Shown one piece after another: positions 16,662-26,298 of a stretch of DNA of 64,000 nucleotides. The DNA is taken from assembly GCA_963667595.2 (NCBI GenBank), contig CAXXWD010000004.1:1-64000 (forward strand), in the 5' to 3' direction. This stretch comes from JAHJQZ01 sp963667595 (GTDB taxonomy: Bacteria; Pseudomonadota; Alphaproteobacteria; Rhizobiales; Devosiaceae). Below the pieces are notes generated by a model that worked only from the letters and a program-made list of their open reading frames with translations, did no database searches and was not told where the DNA came from. How positions within the stretch are numbered: the first letter of the stretch is position 1; each line of letters begins with the position of its first letter. The position numbers and the translations under genes were made by a program.

Positions 16662-17837
16662 ATGTATACCTCGACGTTAACCAGCACCAACATCAACTCG
16701 GTCAGCACCGGGGCTAAAGTGTTCTGGGACCAAGACAACAATTCCGGCACGACGCCGGTGGCGCTGGCCGTGTTCGACGGCGTATCGAGCTATGACCCGC
16801 TGACGGTCACCACCAAGGTGGCCGGTGCCGTCGCGGGAACCACCGACATCACGCTGAGCGCAACGCCGACCCATTACTGGGACGGATCGACATGGGTCGC
16901 TTTCACCAACGTCGACACGCAGCTGGCGGCCGGATCGCGCTATTTCGAGTTCGGCGCGGCAAACGGCAATGTCGCCGCCAGCAGCGCCAAGGGCGGAACG
17001 CTCGTCGTGGGCGGCGTCGATGTCGTTGTCTCGGTCGATGTGACCGGCACGTCTGGCACCATCTACGAAGGCATGGTGGTGACGGCCCTTGATGGCATGA
17101 CCTCCGTCCTGCCATCGGGCACCGTGGTCACCAAGGTGAACTACGACGGCAGCGGCAACATCACCTCGGTCGAACTCTCCAACGATTTTTCGCCCAAGCC
17201 GTCGGATCCGACGGGCTACGCGCTCTCGTTCAGCATGCCGACGGGCGGTGACACCACGATCACCACGGCCTATGGCACGCTGGAACTGCTAAGCGACGGC
17301 ACCTACACCTACACGCCCATCGCCAACAATCCGCTGCTCGATGCCGGCGAGACGGTGGTCGAATCCTTCGCCTACATCATGCAGGACGCGCTCGGGGCGA
17401 AAAGCGCGGCGACGCTCACCATCACGCTTGCCGGATCGGGGACCAACGACCCGGTGGCCGGCAATGACACGATCACCGCCGTCGAGGCCGGCGGCGTTGC
17501 CAATGGCACGGCCGGGACCGATCCTTCCGCCACATCCAGCCCCAACCGGCTGATCGACAACGACACGACGAATGTCACCAATTTCCCGAACAAATACGTG
17601 TCCGGGGTGACGTCGGTCGAAACGGGCAACAGCGCCGATCCGGCCACCAGTTCGATCGCGGACAATGCCGGCACCAGCCCCGCCGTCGTGGTCGGCAGGT
17701 ACGGCACGTTCACAGTCGGTGCGGACGGGTCCTACGTCTATACCGTTGACAACACCAATCCGGCCGTCTCGTCTCGGTTACCGATATCGACGCCAACCTG
17801 CAATCCGTCATCCTGCACGTGGACAATGGCACACTGA
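16662..17837 (+). pseudogene. VCBS-repeat adhesin, N-terminal fragment
   Basis: 391 codons of extracellular repeat protein. It starts MYTSTLTSTNINSVSTGAKV and is rich in Thr, Gly, Asp and Val. VCBS-type repeats are visible: TAYGTLELLSDGTYTYTP with LDAGETVVESFAYIMQD, and RYGTFTVGADGSYVYTVD. Such proteins are large, surface-bound or secreted by type I systems. The frame ends just after DNTNPAV, where a VCBS repeat should run on. The sequence in the next frame instead picks up in the middle of a different, cadherin-like repeat, so this is a deletion or repeat collapse rather than a simple indel. No ribosome site precedes 16662, so the 5' end may be damaged too. Confidence 0.7.
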
Positions 17838-19861
17838 CGGCAACGGGTTCCGGCGGCACGATTGACGGCGCCGGTACGACGGACCTCGTGATCACTGGCA
17901 CGCAGGCCGAGATCAACGCCATTCTCGCAACGCTCAGCTACACGCCGAATACCGGCTTCTCGGGGGCGGACTTCTTGACCATTCTCAGCCAGGATTCCTC
18001 CAACGCCTACGACAGCGACGGGCTGGCCATCAACATTCCAACATCCTTTACCGGACCAACGGTCAGCGAAGCCGATCTTGCGACCGGCAGCACGCCAAGC
18101 GGAACCGGCGAAACGGCCAGCACCAGCCTGACGGCGCCGAGCGGGCAGAGTTTTGGAACGAACACCCAGAGCGGCACCGATGCCTATGGAAGCTGGACGC
18201 TGACCACCGGCGGCGTCTTTACCTACACGCTCACCAGCGCTCCGGGCGTTTCCGGCGCCTCGACGACGCGCACCATCAACGTGTCGAGCTATGACCAGTT
18301 CGTCAATGTCTCGACCAATCCGGTCACGGTCACCATCCTCAATGACAGCCCGAACGCCTTCACCGCCAAGCGCTATGGCTGCCGCATCCCAACCATGGGC
18401 ATCGCCTTTCTGGTGATGTGGCCGATGGCCTATACCGATACCAACGAGACCTGGCGTCTCAGGAGCCGGCACCAGCGCCTGCACGTCGCGTCGGCGGGCA
18501 TTCTCGTCGAACTGACAGTCGCCGTCTGGGCGGCCCTGGCCTGGACTATTTTGCCGGACGGCACCTTGCGCTCGACGGCTTTCGTTCTGGCAACGACGAG
18601 CTGGATCGCGACGCTCGCCATCAATGCCAGCCCGTTCATGCGCTTCGACGGCTATTACATCCTGTCGGACTGGCTCGACATTCCGAACCTGCACGAACGC
18701 AGTTTCGCCCTGGCACGCTGGCGCCTGCGCGAAACACTGTTCGATCTGGGCGAGGAAAAGCCCGAGCATTTCTCCGCCGCGGGCGAGAGGGCCCTCATCC
18801 TTTTCGCAATCGCGGTGTGGGCCTATCGGCTGGCGCTCTATCTCGGCATCGCCGTCCTCTTCTATCACTTCTTCATCAAGGCGGTCGGCATCTTCCTGTT
18901 CGCGGTGGAGATGAGCTGGTTCGTGATCCTGCCCATTGCCCGCGAGCTCGGGGGCTGGAAACAGCGCTGGCCGCGGATCCGCGAGAAACGCCGCGTCCGC
19001 CTCAGCGCGTTCATTTTTCTCGTGCCGGTCATTCTCGTCTTCCTGCCCTGGCCGGGCAGCGTCGGATCGAGCGGCCTGTTGCGGCCGGCGGAACTGTGGA
19101 CGGTCTATGCGCCGGGTCCGGCGAAAATCATCCGGTTCGACTTGGTTGAAGGGCAGGAAGTCGCAAAAGGCGACACGCTCCTCGTCATGCAAGCGCCCGA
19201 ACGCGATGCCAAACGGGCCGGCATTCTTGCCCAGGTGGAAAGGCTGCGCTGGATGGCGGACGCGGCCGGCTTCGACGCGGCGTCCCGCGACCGGATGCAA
19301 AGCAGCAGAAACGAGCTGGCGACGGCCCAGGCCGAACTGGCGAGCATAAACGAAGACCTGGCCCGCTTCTCGCCGGTTGCGCCGTTCAGCGGCCATGTCC
19401 GCGACATCGCGCCGGATATCGGGGTCGGCGACTGGGTCGGGCGAAACGAAAAGCTTGCCCTCCTCGTCGGCGCGGGACAACAGGTGGTCGAGACCTATCT
19501 CGACGAGGCCGCGGTCAAACGCATCCGGGTCGGCGATCATGGCCTGTTCATGATCGATGCGGGCACCGGCCCTGCCCTCGAACTGAGGGTCGCCAATATT
19601 GACGCCGATGCCAGCCGGGTCCTCAACACCCCCATGCTGGCGGCGTCGGCGGGTGGGCGGGTCATCACGCGCGATCGCAACGGCCGCAGCATCCCCGAAC
19701 AAAGTGTCTACCGCGTGATCCTCGACGTTCGATCGCCGAGCCCGGACCTGTCCGACAGGTCATGGCGCGGCAGGGTGGCCATTCGCGCCGACTGGGAAGC
19801 GCCCGCCTGGCGCTACATCCACACCGCCGTCGCGGTTCTCGTCAGGGAATTCGGCTTCTGA
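17819..19861 (+). pseudogene. Chimera: cadherin-like adhesin repeats fused to M50/HlyD-type exporter C-terminus
   Basis: One open frame of 680 codons made of two unrelated parts. Residues 1-180 are adhesin repeats (HVDNGTLTATGSGGTIDG, TQAEINAILATLSYTPNTGF). From about position 18355 the sequence becomes FTAKRYGCRIPTMGIAFLVM, the segment that follows HExxH in peptidase-M50/HlyD fusion proteins. The M50 motif NASPFMRFDGYYILSDWLDI is kept, several membrane segments follow, and the last 250 residues are a HlyD-like domain (VYAPGPAKIIRFDLVEGQEV, coiled coil, beta barrel). The HExxH end, about 200 residues, is missing. Adhesins and such exporters are often neighbours, so a deletion between two adjacent genes would make this. 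It could also be an assembly artefact. It is unlikely to work as either protein. Confidence 0.75.
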
Positions 19862-20113
19862 CTCCGAAGCGGCGTGCGAAAAACGAAGGCCAAACGCAAG
19901 CAAATTGCCGCCACTTTCGTTCGTATCGGTGCTGGCGGATCGGCTGGTGACCGGCAAGGTTCCGCCCCGTTCCAGGATCGCCAAGAACCGGCACAAGCCA
20001 TTGGTGTCACAGCACAAAGGACATGGGATTGAATATAAGGATGGAAACGTCCGATCGTTCATCCGAAAAAGGGGTTTGCCGTTGGCCCATCGAAAGTGCC
20101 ACATGTGCCCGCG

Positions 20114-20809
20114 ATGAAAACCAGGCAAGATCCAGTGTCCGATAAAGCCCCCGGGCGTCCGCGCGACTTCGTTTATGCGCCGCCCGACAGCCCTTTGGAC
20201 ATTGTCTATGTGGATGACGAGATTCTGGTGCTCAACAAGCCGTCCGGCCTGCTGGCGGTCGCCGGCAATCGCGAAGACCTTGCGGATTGCCTTGAGGCGC
20301 GCGCCAATGCCGCGTTTCCGGGGGCGCGTCCGGTGCATCGTCTGGACAAGGACACCTCCGGCCTGATCGTTTTCGCCCGAACCCCGGACGCACTGGCCCA
20401 TATCGGCTTGCAATTCGAAAAGCGCCGGACGCGCAAGACCTATCAGGCGCTCATCTGGGGTCAGCCATCAAAGGATTCAGGCCTCATCGATCAGCCCCTG
20501 AAAACCGACTGGCCCAACCGCCCGAAGCAATGTGTCTCAGCCGAGGGCGGCCGCCCGGCGCAAACCGAATGGTGCGTCATGGACAGATCGTCCCCTGTCC
20601 GTGTGCAGTTACGGCCCCTGACAGGACGCTCGCATCAGCTACGGGTCCACATGGCCTTTCTCGGCCATCCCATTCTTGGCGACAATCTCTACGCTCCCAC
20701 CGCTGCCCTCAACGCGTCCGCACGTCTTTGCCTGCACGCGTGCACGCTGAGCTTTGTCCATCCGACAAAGGGAACGACACTTCAGTTCAGCAGCCAGACG
20801 CCATTTTAG
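20114..20809 (+). CDS. RNA pseudouridine synthase, RluA family
   Basis: 231 aa cytoplasmic enzyme that isomerises uridine in RNA. The catalytic Asp is in VHRLDKDTSGLIVFARTPDA, the RluA-family signature. The preceding block DEILVLNKPSGLLAVAG and the C-terminal RPLTGRSHQLRVHMAFLGHP with ILGDNLY complete the set. It has no S4 domain and is short, which fits RluA (23S U746 and tRNA U32) better than RluC or RluD. Start ATG 20114 is used; an upstream ATG at 20096 is in frame. A dispersed repeat begins at its stop codon. Confidence 0.9.
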   Translation: MKTRQDPVSDKAPGRPRDFVYAPPDSPLDIVYVDDEILVLNKPSGLLAVAGNREDLADCLEARANAAFPGARPVHRLDKDTSGLIVFARTPDALAHIGLQFEKRRTRKTYQALIWGQPSKDSGLIDQPLKTDWPNRPKQCVSAEGGRPAQTEWCVMDRSSPVRVQLRPLTGRSHQLRVHMAFLGHPILGDNLYAPTAALNASARLCLHACTLSFVHPTKGTTLQFSSQTPF

Positions 20810-20810
20810 A

Positions 20811-20925
20811 GCGTTTTCAGCAAAAGTGGATACCGGTTTTGCAATTCGAAAACGCGACAAAACAAAGAGTTGGATCATTTTCAGCGTTTCAATGAAACGG
20901 TGAAATGATCCAGGGGCACGAATAG
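20811..20925 (+). repeat. Dispersed palindromic intergenic element, copy 2 (long form)
   Basis: Begins at the RluA stop with GAGCGTTTTCAGC, then AAGTGGATACCGG and the block AACGCGACAAAACAAAGAG. A second hairpin follows, with arms GGATCATTTTCAGCGTTTC and GAAACGGTGAAATGATCC. Same layout as the copy at 25176. The rest of the gap to 21113 shows nothing I can support. Confidence 0.75.
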
Positions 20926-21113
20926 CCCTTTTGGGCTGCCTTGCAGATCGATCGCGCGCTTGGATCGATCCGCCAGTTCCAGTAGATGAACAGACCAGCG
21001 TCTTCTGCGGCCGGATATCGGAAAAAACCTTACTGGCGGCGACAGGCAAGAGCGCCCCATCCCGTCCGTTCCAGCGGACTTGAGCAACACAAAAGTTCAG
21101 GCAATATCCCTTT

Positions 21114-22295
21114 ATGACCGCGCCGCACCCTTTTCATGTGATGACCAAGCCGACAGGCCCCCGCTGCAACATCAATTGCAGCTATTGCTACTATCTCGAA
21201 AAGGAAAAACTCTATCCGGGCGAGAAACGCTTCCGCATGTCGGATGCCGTTCTTGAACGCTATGTGCACGATCTCATCGAGGCCGGTATGCAAGCGGGCC
21301 TCGATGAGATCGAGTTCTCCTGGCAGGGCGGAGAACCGACGCTGCTCAGGGTCGGTTTTTTCGAAAAGGCCGTGGCGCTGCAAAAACAGTATTGTCCCGA
21401 GGGCGTCCGGATCAACAATACCTTACAGACCAATGGCACATTGCTCGATGATGATTGGGGGGCGTTTCTCGCCCGCGAGCATTTCCTTGTCGGCGTCAGC
21501 ATCGACGGGCCGCGCGACATCCACGATCACTATCGGCGCGACCGGGCCGGACGCGGCACCTTCGACAAAGTCATGCAGGGGATCGACGCGCTCAGACGGC
21601 ACAAGGTCGACTACAACATTCTCACCACCGTGCATCGCGAGAACGCCATCAAGGGCAAACAGGTCTATAAATTCCTCAAGACCCTCGGCACCCAACACAT
21701 CCAGTTCATCCCGATCATCGAACGCCGCGCCGCCACGGGAGGACTGGCGGCGGCGCCGCAAATCGACGATGATCCCTCGAACACTGTCAGCGAGTGGAGC
21801 GTGTCGCCGCGCGCCTATGGCAAGTTCCTTTGTGACGTCTTCGACGTCTGGTACCGCAAGGATATCGGTCGGGTCTTCATTCAGTTCTTCGAGAACCAGA
21901 TCGGGCTCTGGATGGGCCTTCCCGCGTCCCTGTGCATTTTCGCCGAGACATGCGGCGCCGCTCTCGCCATGGAGCATAATGGCGACCTATATGCCTGCGA
22001 TCACTTCGTCTATCCCGCCTTCAAGCTCGGCAACATCATGCAAACGCCGATCGGCGAACTGGCGTGGTCCGACGCGGCCATGGGCTTTGGCCAAAACAAG
22101 AAAGACAGCCTGACCGAACAGTGTCGCACCTGTGAATTCCGTTTTGCCTGCAATGGCGGCTGTCCCAAACACCGCATCCTGACCTCCAGGGATGGCGAGC
22201 CGGGGCAGAATTACTTCTGCGAGAGCTACACCATGTTTTTCCGTCATGCCGGCGAACGCCTGCAAAAACTGGCGGCAACGCTCTCTGCGGGCTGA
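21114..22295 (+). CDS. Radical SAM enzyme, anaerobic sulfatase-maturase (anSME)-like
   Basis: 393 aa. The radical SAM cluster motif is CNINCSYCYYLEKEKLYPGE (CxxxCxxC). FSWQGGEPTLL is the SAM-binding block. A C-terminal SPASM domain holds extra cysteines: ETCGAALAMEHNGDLYACDH, then CRTCEFRFACNGGCPKHR. anSME enzymes convert an active-site Cys or Ser of sulfatases to formylglycine. No sulfatase gene is present in this window, so the target is elsewhere, or the enzyme modifies another protein. It follows a 300-base gap containing the repeat and has no operon partner. The assignment to the anSME-like subfamily is good; the target is not known. Confidence 0.88.
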   Translation: MTAPHPFHVMTKPTGPRCNINCSYCYYLEKEKLYPGEKRFRMSDAVLERYVHDLIEAGMQAGLDEIEFSWQGGEPTLLRVGFFEKAVALQKQYCPEGVRINNTLQTNGTLLDDDWGAFLAREHFLVGVSIDGPRDIHDHYRRDRAGRGTFDKVMQGIDALRRHKVDYNILTTVHRENAIKGKQVYKFLKTLGTQHIQFIPIIERRAATGGLAAAPQIDDDPSNTVSEWSVSPRAYGKFLCDVFDVWYRKDIGRVFIQFFENQIGLWMGLPASLCIFAETCGAALAMEHNGDLYACDHFVYPAFKLGNIMQTPIGELAWSDAAMGFGQNKKDSLTEQCRTCEFRFACNGGCPKHRILTSRDGEPGQNYFCESYTMFFRHAGERLQKLAATLSAG

Positions 22296-22549
22296 GAACG
22301 CCAAGCCAGCCTCCATCCGCTGTTCGGGCGCGTGCGGATACGTTATGGGGCAGACATGCTCAAGATCGCCTCGCAGTTTGCATGCGCCTGAAAAGACTGA
22401 TCCGAACCGGGTTTGGCAGAGGCCGGTCCTGTCATGAGGGCGCCCGCCTTGCGCAACAAAGCCAACGACTCGAATTAAAGCACCCCTGCCCCTCCCCTCG
22501 GCCTGAACTGCTGGAAAGCTTAAGCTCTTGCCATTGTTTGCAAAAGTGT

Positions 22550-22623
22550 TGGAGCGGGTAGCGGGAATCGAACCCGCGTATTCAGCTTGGAAGGCTGCTG
22601 CTCTACCATTGAGCTATACCCGC
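22550..22623 (-). tRNA. tRNA-Gly (TCC)
   Basis: Minus-strand cloverleaf: acceptor GCGGGTA pairs with TACCCGC, D-arm AGCTCAATGGTAGAGC, anticodon loop with TTCCA (TCC), T-arm GCGGGTTCGATTCCCGC, encoded CCA at 22552-22550. Confidence 0.95.
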
Positions 22624-22853
22624 CCGGACGCATTCGAGATGCGTACACTCAAGGAGCACCTAACTAGCGATTTGTCCGCCGTTCGCCAAGCCCTTCGTGT
22701 AATCATTTTCTGCTGAACGTATGGCGATGATCGATGTCGGTTTTCTTCTTGGGATCGGTGCAGCGCGGCGCGCTAAGGCAGCGCCGGTTGTCTCGAAACG
22801 CCGGGAAAAGTATGTTGGGCGGCGTATCGCACTACGTGAGGAGGCGTGCGATC

Positions 22854-23927
22854 ATGCAACTAAAGAGACCCGCGTTTGCCGTTTTTCTGCTTTGCGCCTT
22901 GGTCTTCGGCACCGGCCCCGTCTTGGCCGAGGCCCCGGTCATCGCGTTTCTTTTGCCGTGCTCGACCTGCGCCGATCGATTCGAGGGTCTGGACGAACCG
23001 GCTTTCGTCGCCGAAATCAAGGCGCTGGATCCGCGGGCGAGCGTCCTCGTCTACAACGCTCAGGGCTCCGGCGATCTTCAGGTCAGTCAGGCCGAGGCCG
23101 CCCTCACCAAGGGTGCCGACGTCATCGTCGTTTCCGCCATGACCAAGGCAGCCGCCACGATGATCGTGAACAAGGCGCATGCCGACGATGTGCCGGTCAT
23201 CTCCTATGACAACCTTTTGACCGATGTTCCCATCGACTTCTATGTCTCGTTCGACAATGCGCGCGTCGGCGTCCTGCAGGCGCAGTTCCTGATCGACAAC
23301 CTTGCGAAGGGCAGCACCATCATCATGGTGAACGGACCTCAGGACGTCACGACCGGCCGCCTTTTCAAGACGGGAAGCCACGCGGTCATCGATCCCGCCG
23401 TCGAAACGGGAGAAATCGTCATCGGGTACGAAGTCGACATTGCCGCCTGGTCGCCGACGGATGCACAGACCAAGACCGAACAGGCCCTGTTGGCACTGGG
23501 CGATCGCGTTCGGGGCGTGCTCGTTGCCAATGACGGCATGGCCAGCGGCGTGATCACGGCCTTGAACCTCAATCAGCTCAACGGCTCGGTGCTCGTCACC
23601 GGTCAGGACGCGACCGATGCCGCCTTGCAGCGCATCCTTGTCGGCACCCAGTCCATGACCGTCTACAAGGCCATTACGAGAGAAGCCCAGACTGCGGCGA
23701 ACATCGCCTATCTGCTTGCCAAGGGACGATATTTCGACGTCGACTACGCGGCCAACACCTCTATCGACAATGGCAGCGGCAAGGTGCCCTCCATCCTGTT
23801 GGAGCCGGTCACGGTAACTGTGGACAATATCGACAAAACGGTCCTGACCGACGGTTTCACCAGTCTGGAACGCATTTGCGTGGGGGCAGCGGCCAGCGCC
23901 GACATCTGCCGCGATTTGCAGCCCTGA
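22854..23927 (+). CDS. Sugar-binding periplasmic protein, XylF-like (orphan)
   Basis: 357 aa CUT2-type binding protein. Sec signal peptide MQLKRPAFAVFLLCALVFG with cleavage at VLAEA. The family-2 fold shows in VLVYNAQGSGDLQVSQAEAA, GADVIVVSAMTKAAATMIV, VPVISYDNLL and GVLVANDGMASGVITAL, a pattern closest to D-xylose-binding XylF. The late block GTQSMTVYKAITREAQTAAN also fits XylF. Ribosome site GAGGAGG, ten bases before ATG 22854. No permease or ATPase genes flank it, so it either supplies a transporter encoded elsewhere or acts as a chemoreceptor ligand-binding protein. The ligand is inferred from resemblance only. Confidence 0.85.
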   Translation: MQLKRPAFAVFLLCALVFGTGPVLAEAPVIAFLLPCSTCADRFEGLDEPAFVAEIKALDPRASVLVYNAQGSGDLQVSQAEAALTKGADVIVVSAMTKAAATMIVNKAHADDVPVISYDNLLTDVPIDFYVSFDNARVGVLQAQFLIDNLAKGSTIIMVNGPQDVTTGRLFKTGSHAVIDPAVETGEIVIGYEVDIAAWSPTDAQTKTEQALLALGDRVRGVLVANDGMASGVITALNLNQLNGSVLVTGQDATDAALQRILVGTQSMTVYKAITREAQTAANIAYLLAKGRYFDVDYAANTSIDNGSGKVPSILLEPVTVTVDNIDKTVLTDGFTSLERICVGAAASADICRDLQP

Positions 23928-23998
23928 ACGGCGCAACCGGCAAGATTGCCGGACCGGTTCCACGGCTTCAGGCGACATCGGCGTCGCGCCAGACGGCG

Positions 23999-24107
23999 CT
24001 GCCATTCGAGCATGGCTCTCATGGCCTTGGCAGTTAAAATCTACCCGCCAAACAGATCTCAGTCAGTAGGGCTATCCTGCCATTCGAGCGTAGCTCTCAT
24101 GGCCTTC
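23999..24107 (+). repeat. Direct repeat pair between xylF-like gene and tRNA-Tyr
   Basis: Two near-identical copies of about 30 bases, CTGCCATTCGAGC(A/G)T then (A/G)GCTCTCATGGCCTT, start at 23999 and 24078. They differ at only a couple of positions. Their role is unknown; they could be remnants of a duplicated tRNA-flanking segment. Confidence 0.6.
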
Positions 24108-24162
24108 TCGCCTCAAATCAGTCCACCGGACTGATTTGCCGCCTGCGGCGGACGGCTCGAAG

Positions 24163-24247
24163 TGGTGGAGGGGGCTGGATTCGAACCAGCGTACGCTAAG
24201 CGGTCAGATTTACAGTCTGATGGATTTAACCACTCTCCCACCCCTCC
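24163..24247 (-). tRNA. tRNA-Tyr (GTA)
   Basis: 85-nt class II tRNA with a long variable arm. Acceptor GGAGGGG pairs with CCCCTCC, anticodon arm CAGACTGTAAATCTG (GTA), T-arm GCTGGTTCGAATCCAGC, and CCA encoded at 24165-24163. Confidence 0.95.
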
Positions 24248-24407
24248 CCTTGGCACAAGGACCTTGCGGTCGGCGCGGCAACGCCTGCGAACTGAAACAG
24301 CGCAGGCGTTGCGAGGGTTTATGGTCATGCACCGCTTCCGTGTCAACACCCAATTGGCACAAGTTAGGGACTTGGCGGCGAATGATAAACCGGATACCGC
24401 TTTGCCG

Positions 24408-25178
24408 ATGAGCAAGAACAAGTTTCCTCCGCGTCCGCACACGCCAAAATACGACCCCGATACCGGGCCGTTCTTCCTTTACGGCCTGCATACGGTACGA
24501 GCGGCGCTCGACAACGCCTCACGCAAGAAGTTCAAGCTGTTGGTCACGCCCAACGCGCTTCACCGGCTTTCCGAAAGCGGACCGGTCTCCGGCGTGCCGA
24601 TCGAGGAAGTTCACCCCAAGCGCCTCGACGAGCTGCTCGGCACCGACGCGGTGCATCAGGGCGTGGCGCTCGAGGTCGATCCCGTGACGCGCGCCTCTCT
24701 TGCCGATCTCGACAGGCGCCACCTCATCGTTGTTCTCGACCAGATCACCGATCCGCACAATGTCGGCGCCATTTTGAGGACCGCCTGTGCTTTCGGCGCC
24801 GACGCCGTACTCACCACGGCGCGCTACGCTCCGCGCGAAACCGGTGTCATGGCCAAGTCCGCTTCCGGCGCGCTCGACATGGTGCCGTTGATCGAAGTGC
24901 GCAATCTCGGCGATGCGCTCGAAGCGCTCAAGGCTGAAGGCGTCACCTGCCTTGGATTCGATTCCGAGGCCCCTCTTCCCTTGCGTCCACGCGCCCACAC
25001 GGGCCCGCTGGCCGTCATACTTGGCGCCGAGGGCAAGGGATTGCGGCAGCGTACGCGTTCGCTCTGCGATGAAATGGTGCGGCTCGACATGCCCGGGCCG
25101 ATCAAGAGCCTCAACGTCTCCAACGCCGCCGCCATCGCCCTGTTCGCCGTGACGGCAGGTACGCCTTCCACCGACTAG
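24408..25178 (+). CDS. rlmB: 23S rRNA (guanosine-2'-O-)-methyltransferase RlmB / TrmH-family SPOUT enzyme
   Basis: 256 aa. An N-terminal substrate-binding domain (FFLYGLHTVRAALDNASRKK) precedes the SPOUT knot. Motif 1 is VVLDQITDPHNVGAILRTAC, motif 2 VILGAEGKGLRQRTRSLCDE, and motif 3 DMPGPIKSLNVSNAAAIALF. These are the AdoMet-binding knot motifs of RlmB, which methylates G2251 of 23S rRNA. The start at 24408 (MSKNKFPPRP) is used because the longer frame runs back through the tRNA-Tyr gene. Position just after a tRNA is common for this gene in alphaproteobacteria. Confidence 0.9.
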   Translation: MSKNKFPPRPHTPKYDPDTGPFFLYGLHTVRAALDNASRKKFKLLVTPNALHRLSESGPVSGVPIEEVHPKRLDELLGTDAVHQGVALEVDPVTRASLADLDRRHLIVVLDQITDPHNVGAILRTACAFGADAVLTTARYAPRETGVMAKSASGALDMVPLIEVRNLGDALEALKAEGVTCLGFDSEAPLPLRPRAHTGPLAVILGAEGKGLRQRTRSLCDEMVRLDMPGPIKSLNVSNAAAIALFAVTAGTPSTD

Positions 25179-25281
25179 AGCATTTCCAGGCCAAGTGGAC
25201 ACCGGTTCGCCGTTCGGAAATGCGATAAAACAAGAACTTGGAGCCTTTCACTGTTTCCGTGAAACAGTGAAAGGCTCTAGC
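25176..25281 (+). repeat. Dispersed palindromic intergenic element, copy 3 (long form, next to IS)
   Basis: Starts at the rlmB stop codon: TAGAGCATTTCCAGG, AAGTGGACACCGGTTCG, AATGCGATAAAACAAGAAC, then a strong hairpin GAGCCTTTCACTGTTTC / GAAACAGTGAAAGGCTC. The IS481 element begins one base after the hairpin. Confidence 0.8.
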
Positions 25282-26298
25282 TGTTTGATCCCGAGTTTTG
25301 ATGGTGCATTGTTTTCTTCGGCATGGAGGGATGCGCTATGGGACAGGTTCTACACGGCAGCGCCACGACGACAGAGGCGGTCCGTCGAGCGATACAAAAT
25401 AGTCAAGAGAGCCTGAGAGCGCTGGCTAGGCGCTATGGGATCAACCAGAAAACGGTCGCCAAGTGGAAGAGGCGGACCTCGACCGTCGATCTGCCGACGG
25501 GGCCGAAAGTGCCGCACTCGACGGTGCTGTCTCTCGAGGAGGAGGCCGTCATCGTCGCCTTTCGCAAGCACACTTTGCTGCCATTGGACGACTGCCTCTA
25601 CGCCCTGCAACCGACGATCCCACACCTAACGCGGTCTTCACTGCACCGCTGCCTGCAACGGCACGGGATATCCCGGTTGCCGGAAGTAGAGGGCGACAAA
25701 AAGCCCAAGAAGAAGTTCAAGCGTTATCCGATCGGCTACTTCCATGTCGATATTGCCCAGGTCCAGACAGCCGAGGGTAAACTCCAGCTCTTCGTTGCCA
25801 TCGACCGCACCTCGAAGTTTGCCTTTGCCCGCCTTGAGACAAGCGCAACGGTGCACGCTGCCGCCGCCTTCCTGAAGGCCCTGATCGAGGCCGTGCCCTA
25901 CCAGATCCACACCGTGCTCACCGACAACGGTACCCAGTTCTGCGATCTGCCCTCCCGCAGGAATGGCCCCACGGCGCGACTGCGCATCCACATGTTTGAT
26001 CGCGTCTGCATCGACAACGGCATCGAGCATCGGTTGACCAAACCGAACCACCCATGGACCAACGGCCAGGTCGAGCGCATGAACCGAACCATCAAGGAGG
26101 CGACCGTCAAGCGCTTCCATTACGACAGTCACGACCAGTTGCGCCGGCACCTTCAGGACTTCATCAACGCCTATAACTTTGGCCGTCGCCTTAAGGCCCT
26201 CAAAGGCCTCACCCCATACGAGTTCATCTGCAAACGCTGGACTTCAGAGCCGGATCGATTCATTCTCGATCCACTCCATCAAATGCCGGGACTGAACA
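25282..26298 (+). mobile_element. IS481-family insertion sequence, complete
   Basis: About 1,017 bases bounded by imperfect 23-bp inverted repeats: TGTTTGATCCCG... TTTTGATGG at 25282-25304, and on the other strand TGTTCAGTCCCG... TTTGATGG ending at 26298. One transposase gene fills it. No clear target duplication is seen: the flanks ctctagc and cctaacg share only CTA. The element sits between a palindromic repeat and the last codon of the polysaccharide deacetylase. Confidence 0.88.

Noticed and set aside
17738..19702. 654-codon leftward frame opposite the adhesin/HlyD chimera
   Set aside because: High-G+C shadow frame; its Arg/Asp/Gly-rich text matches no domain, while the plus strand shows clear VCBS, M50 and HlyD sequence.
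22296..22549. Possible small gene before tRNA-Gly
   Set aside because: The short frames have no ribosome site or family resemblance; treated as empty spacer.
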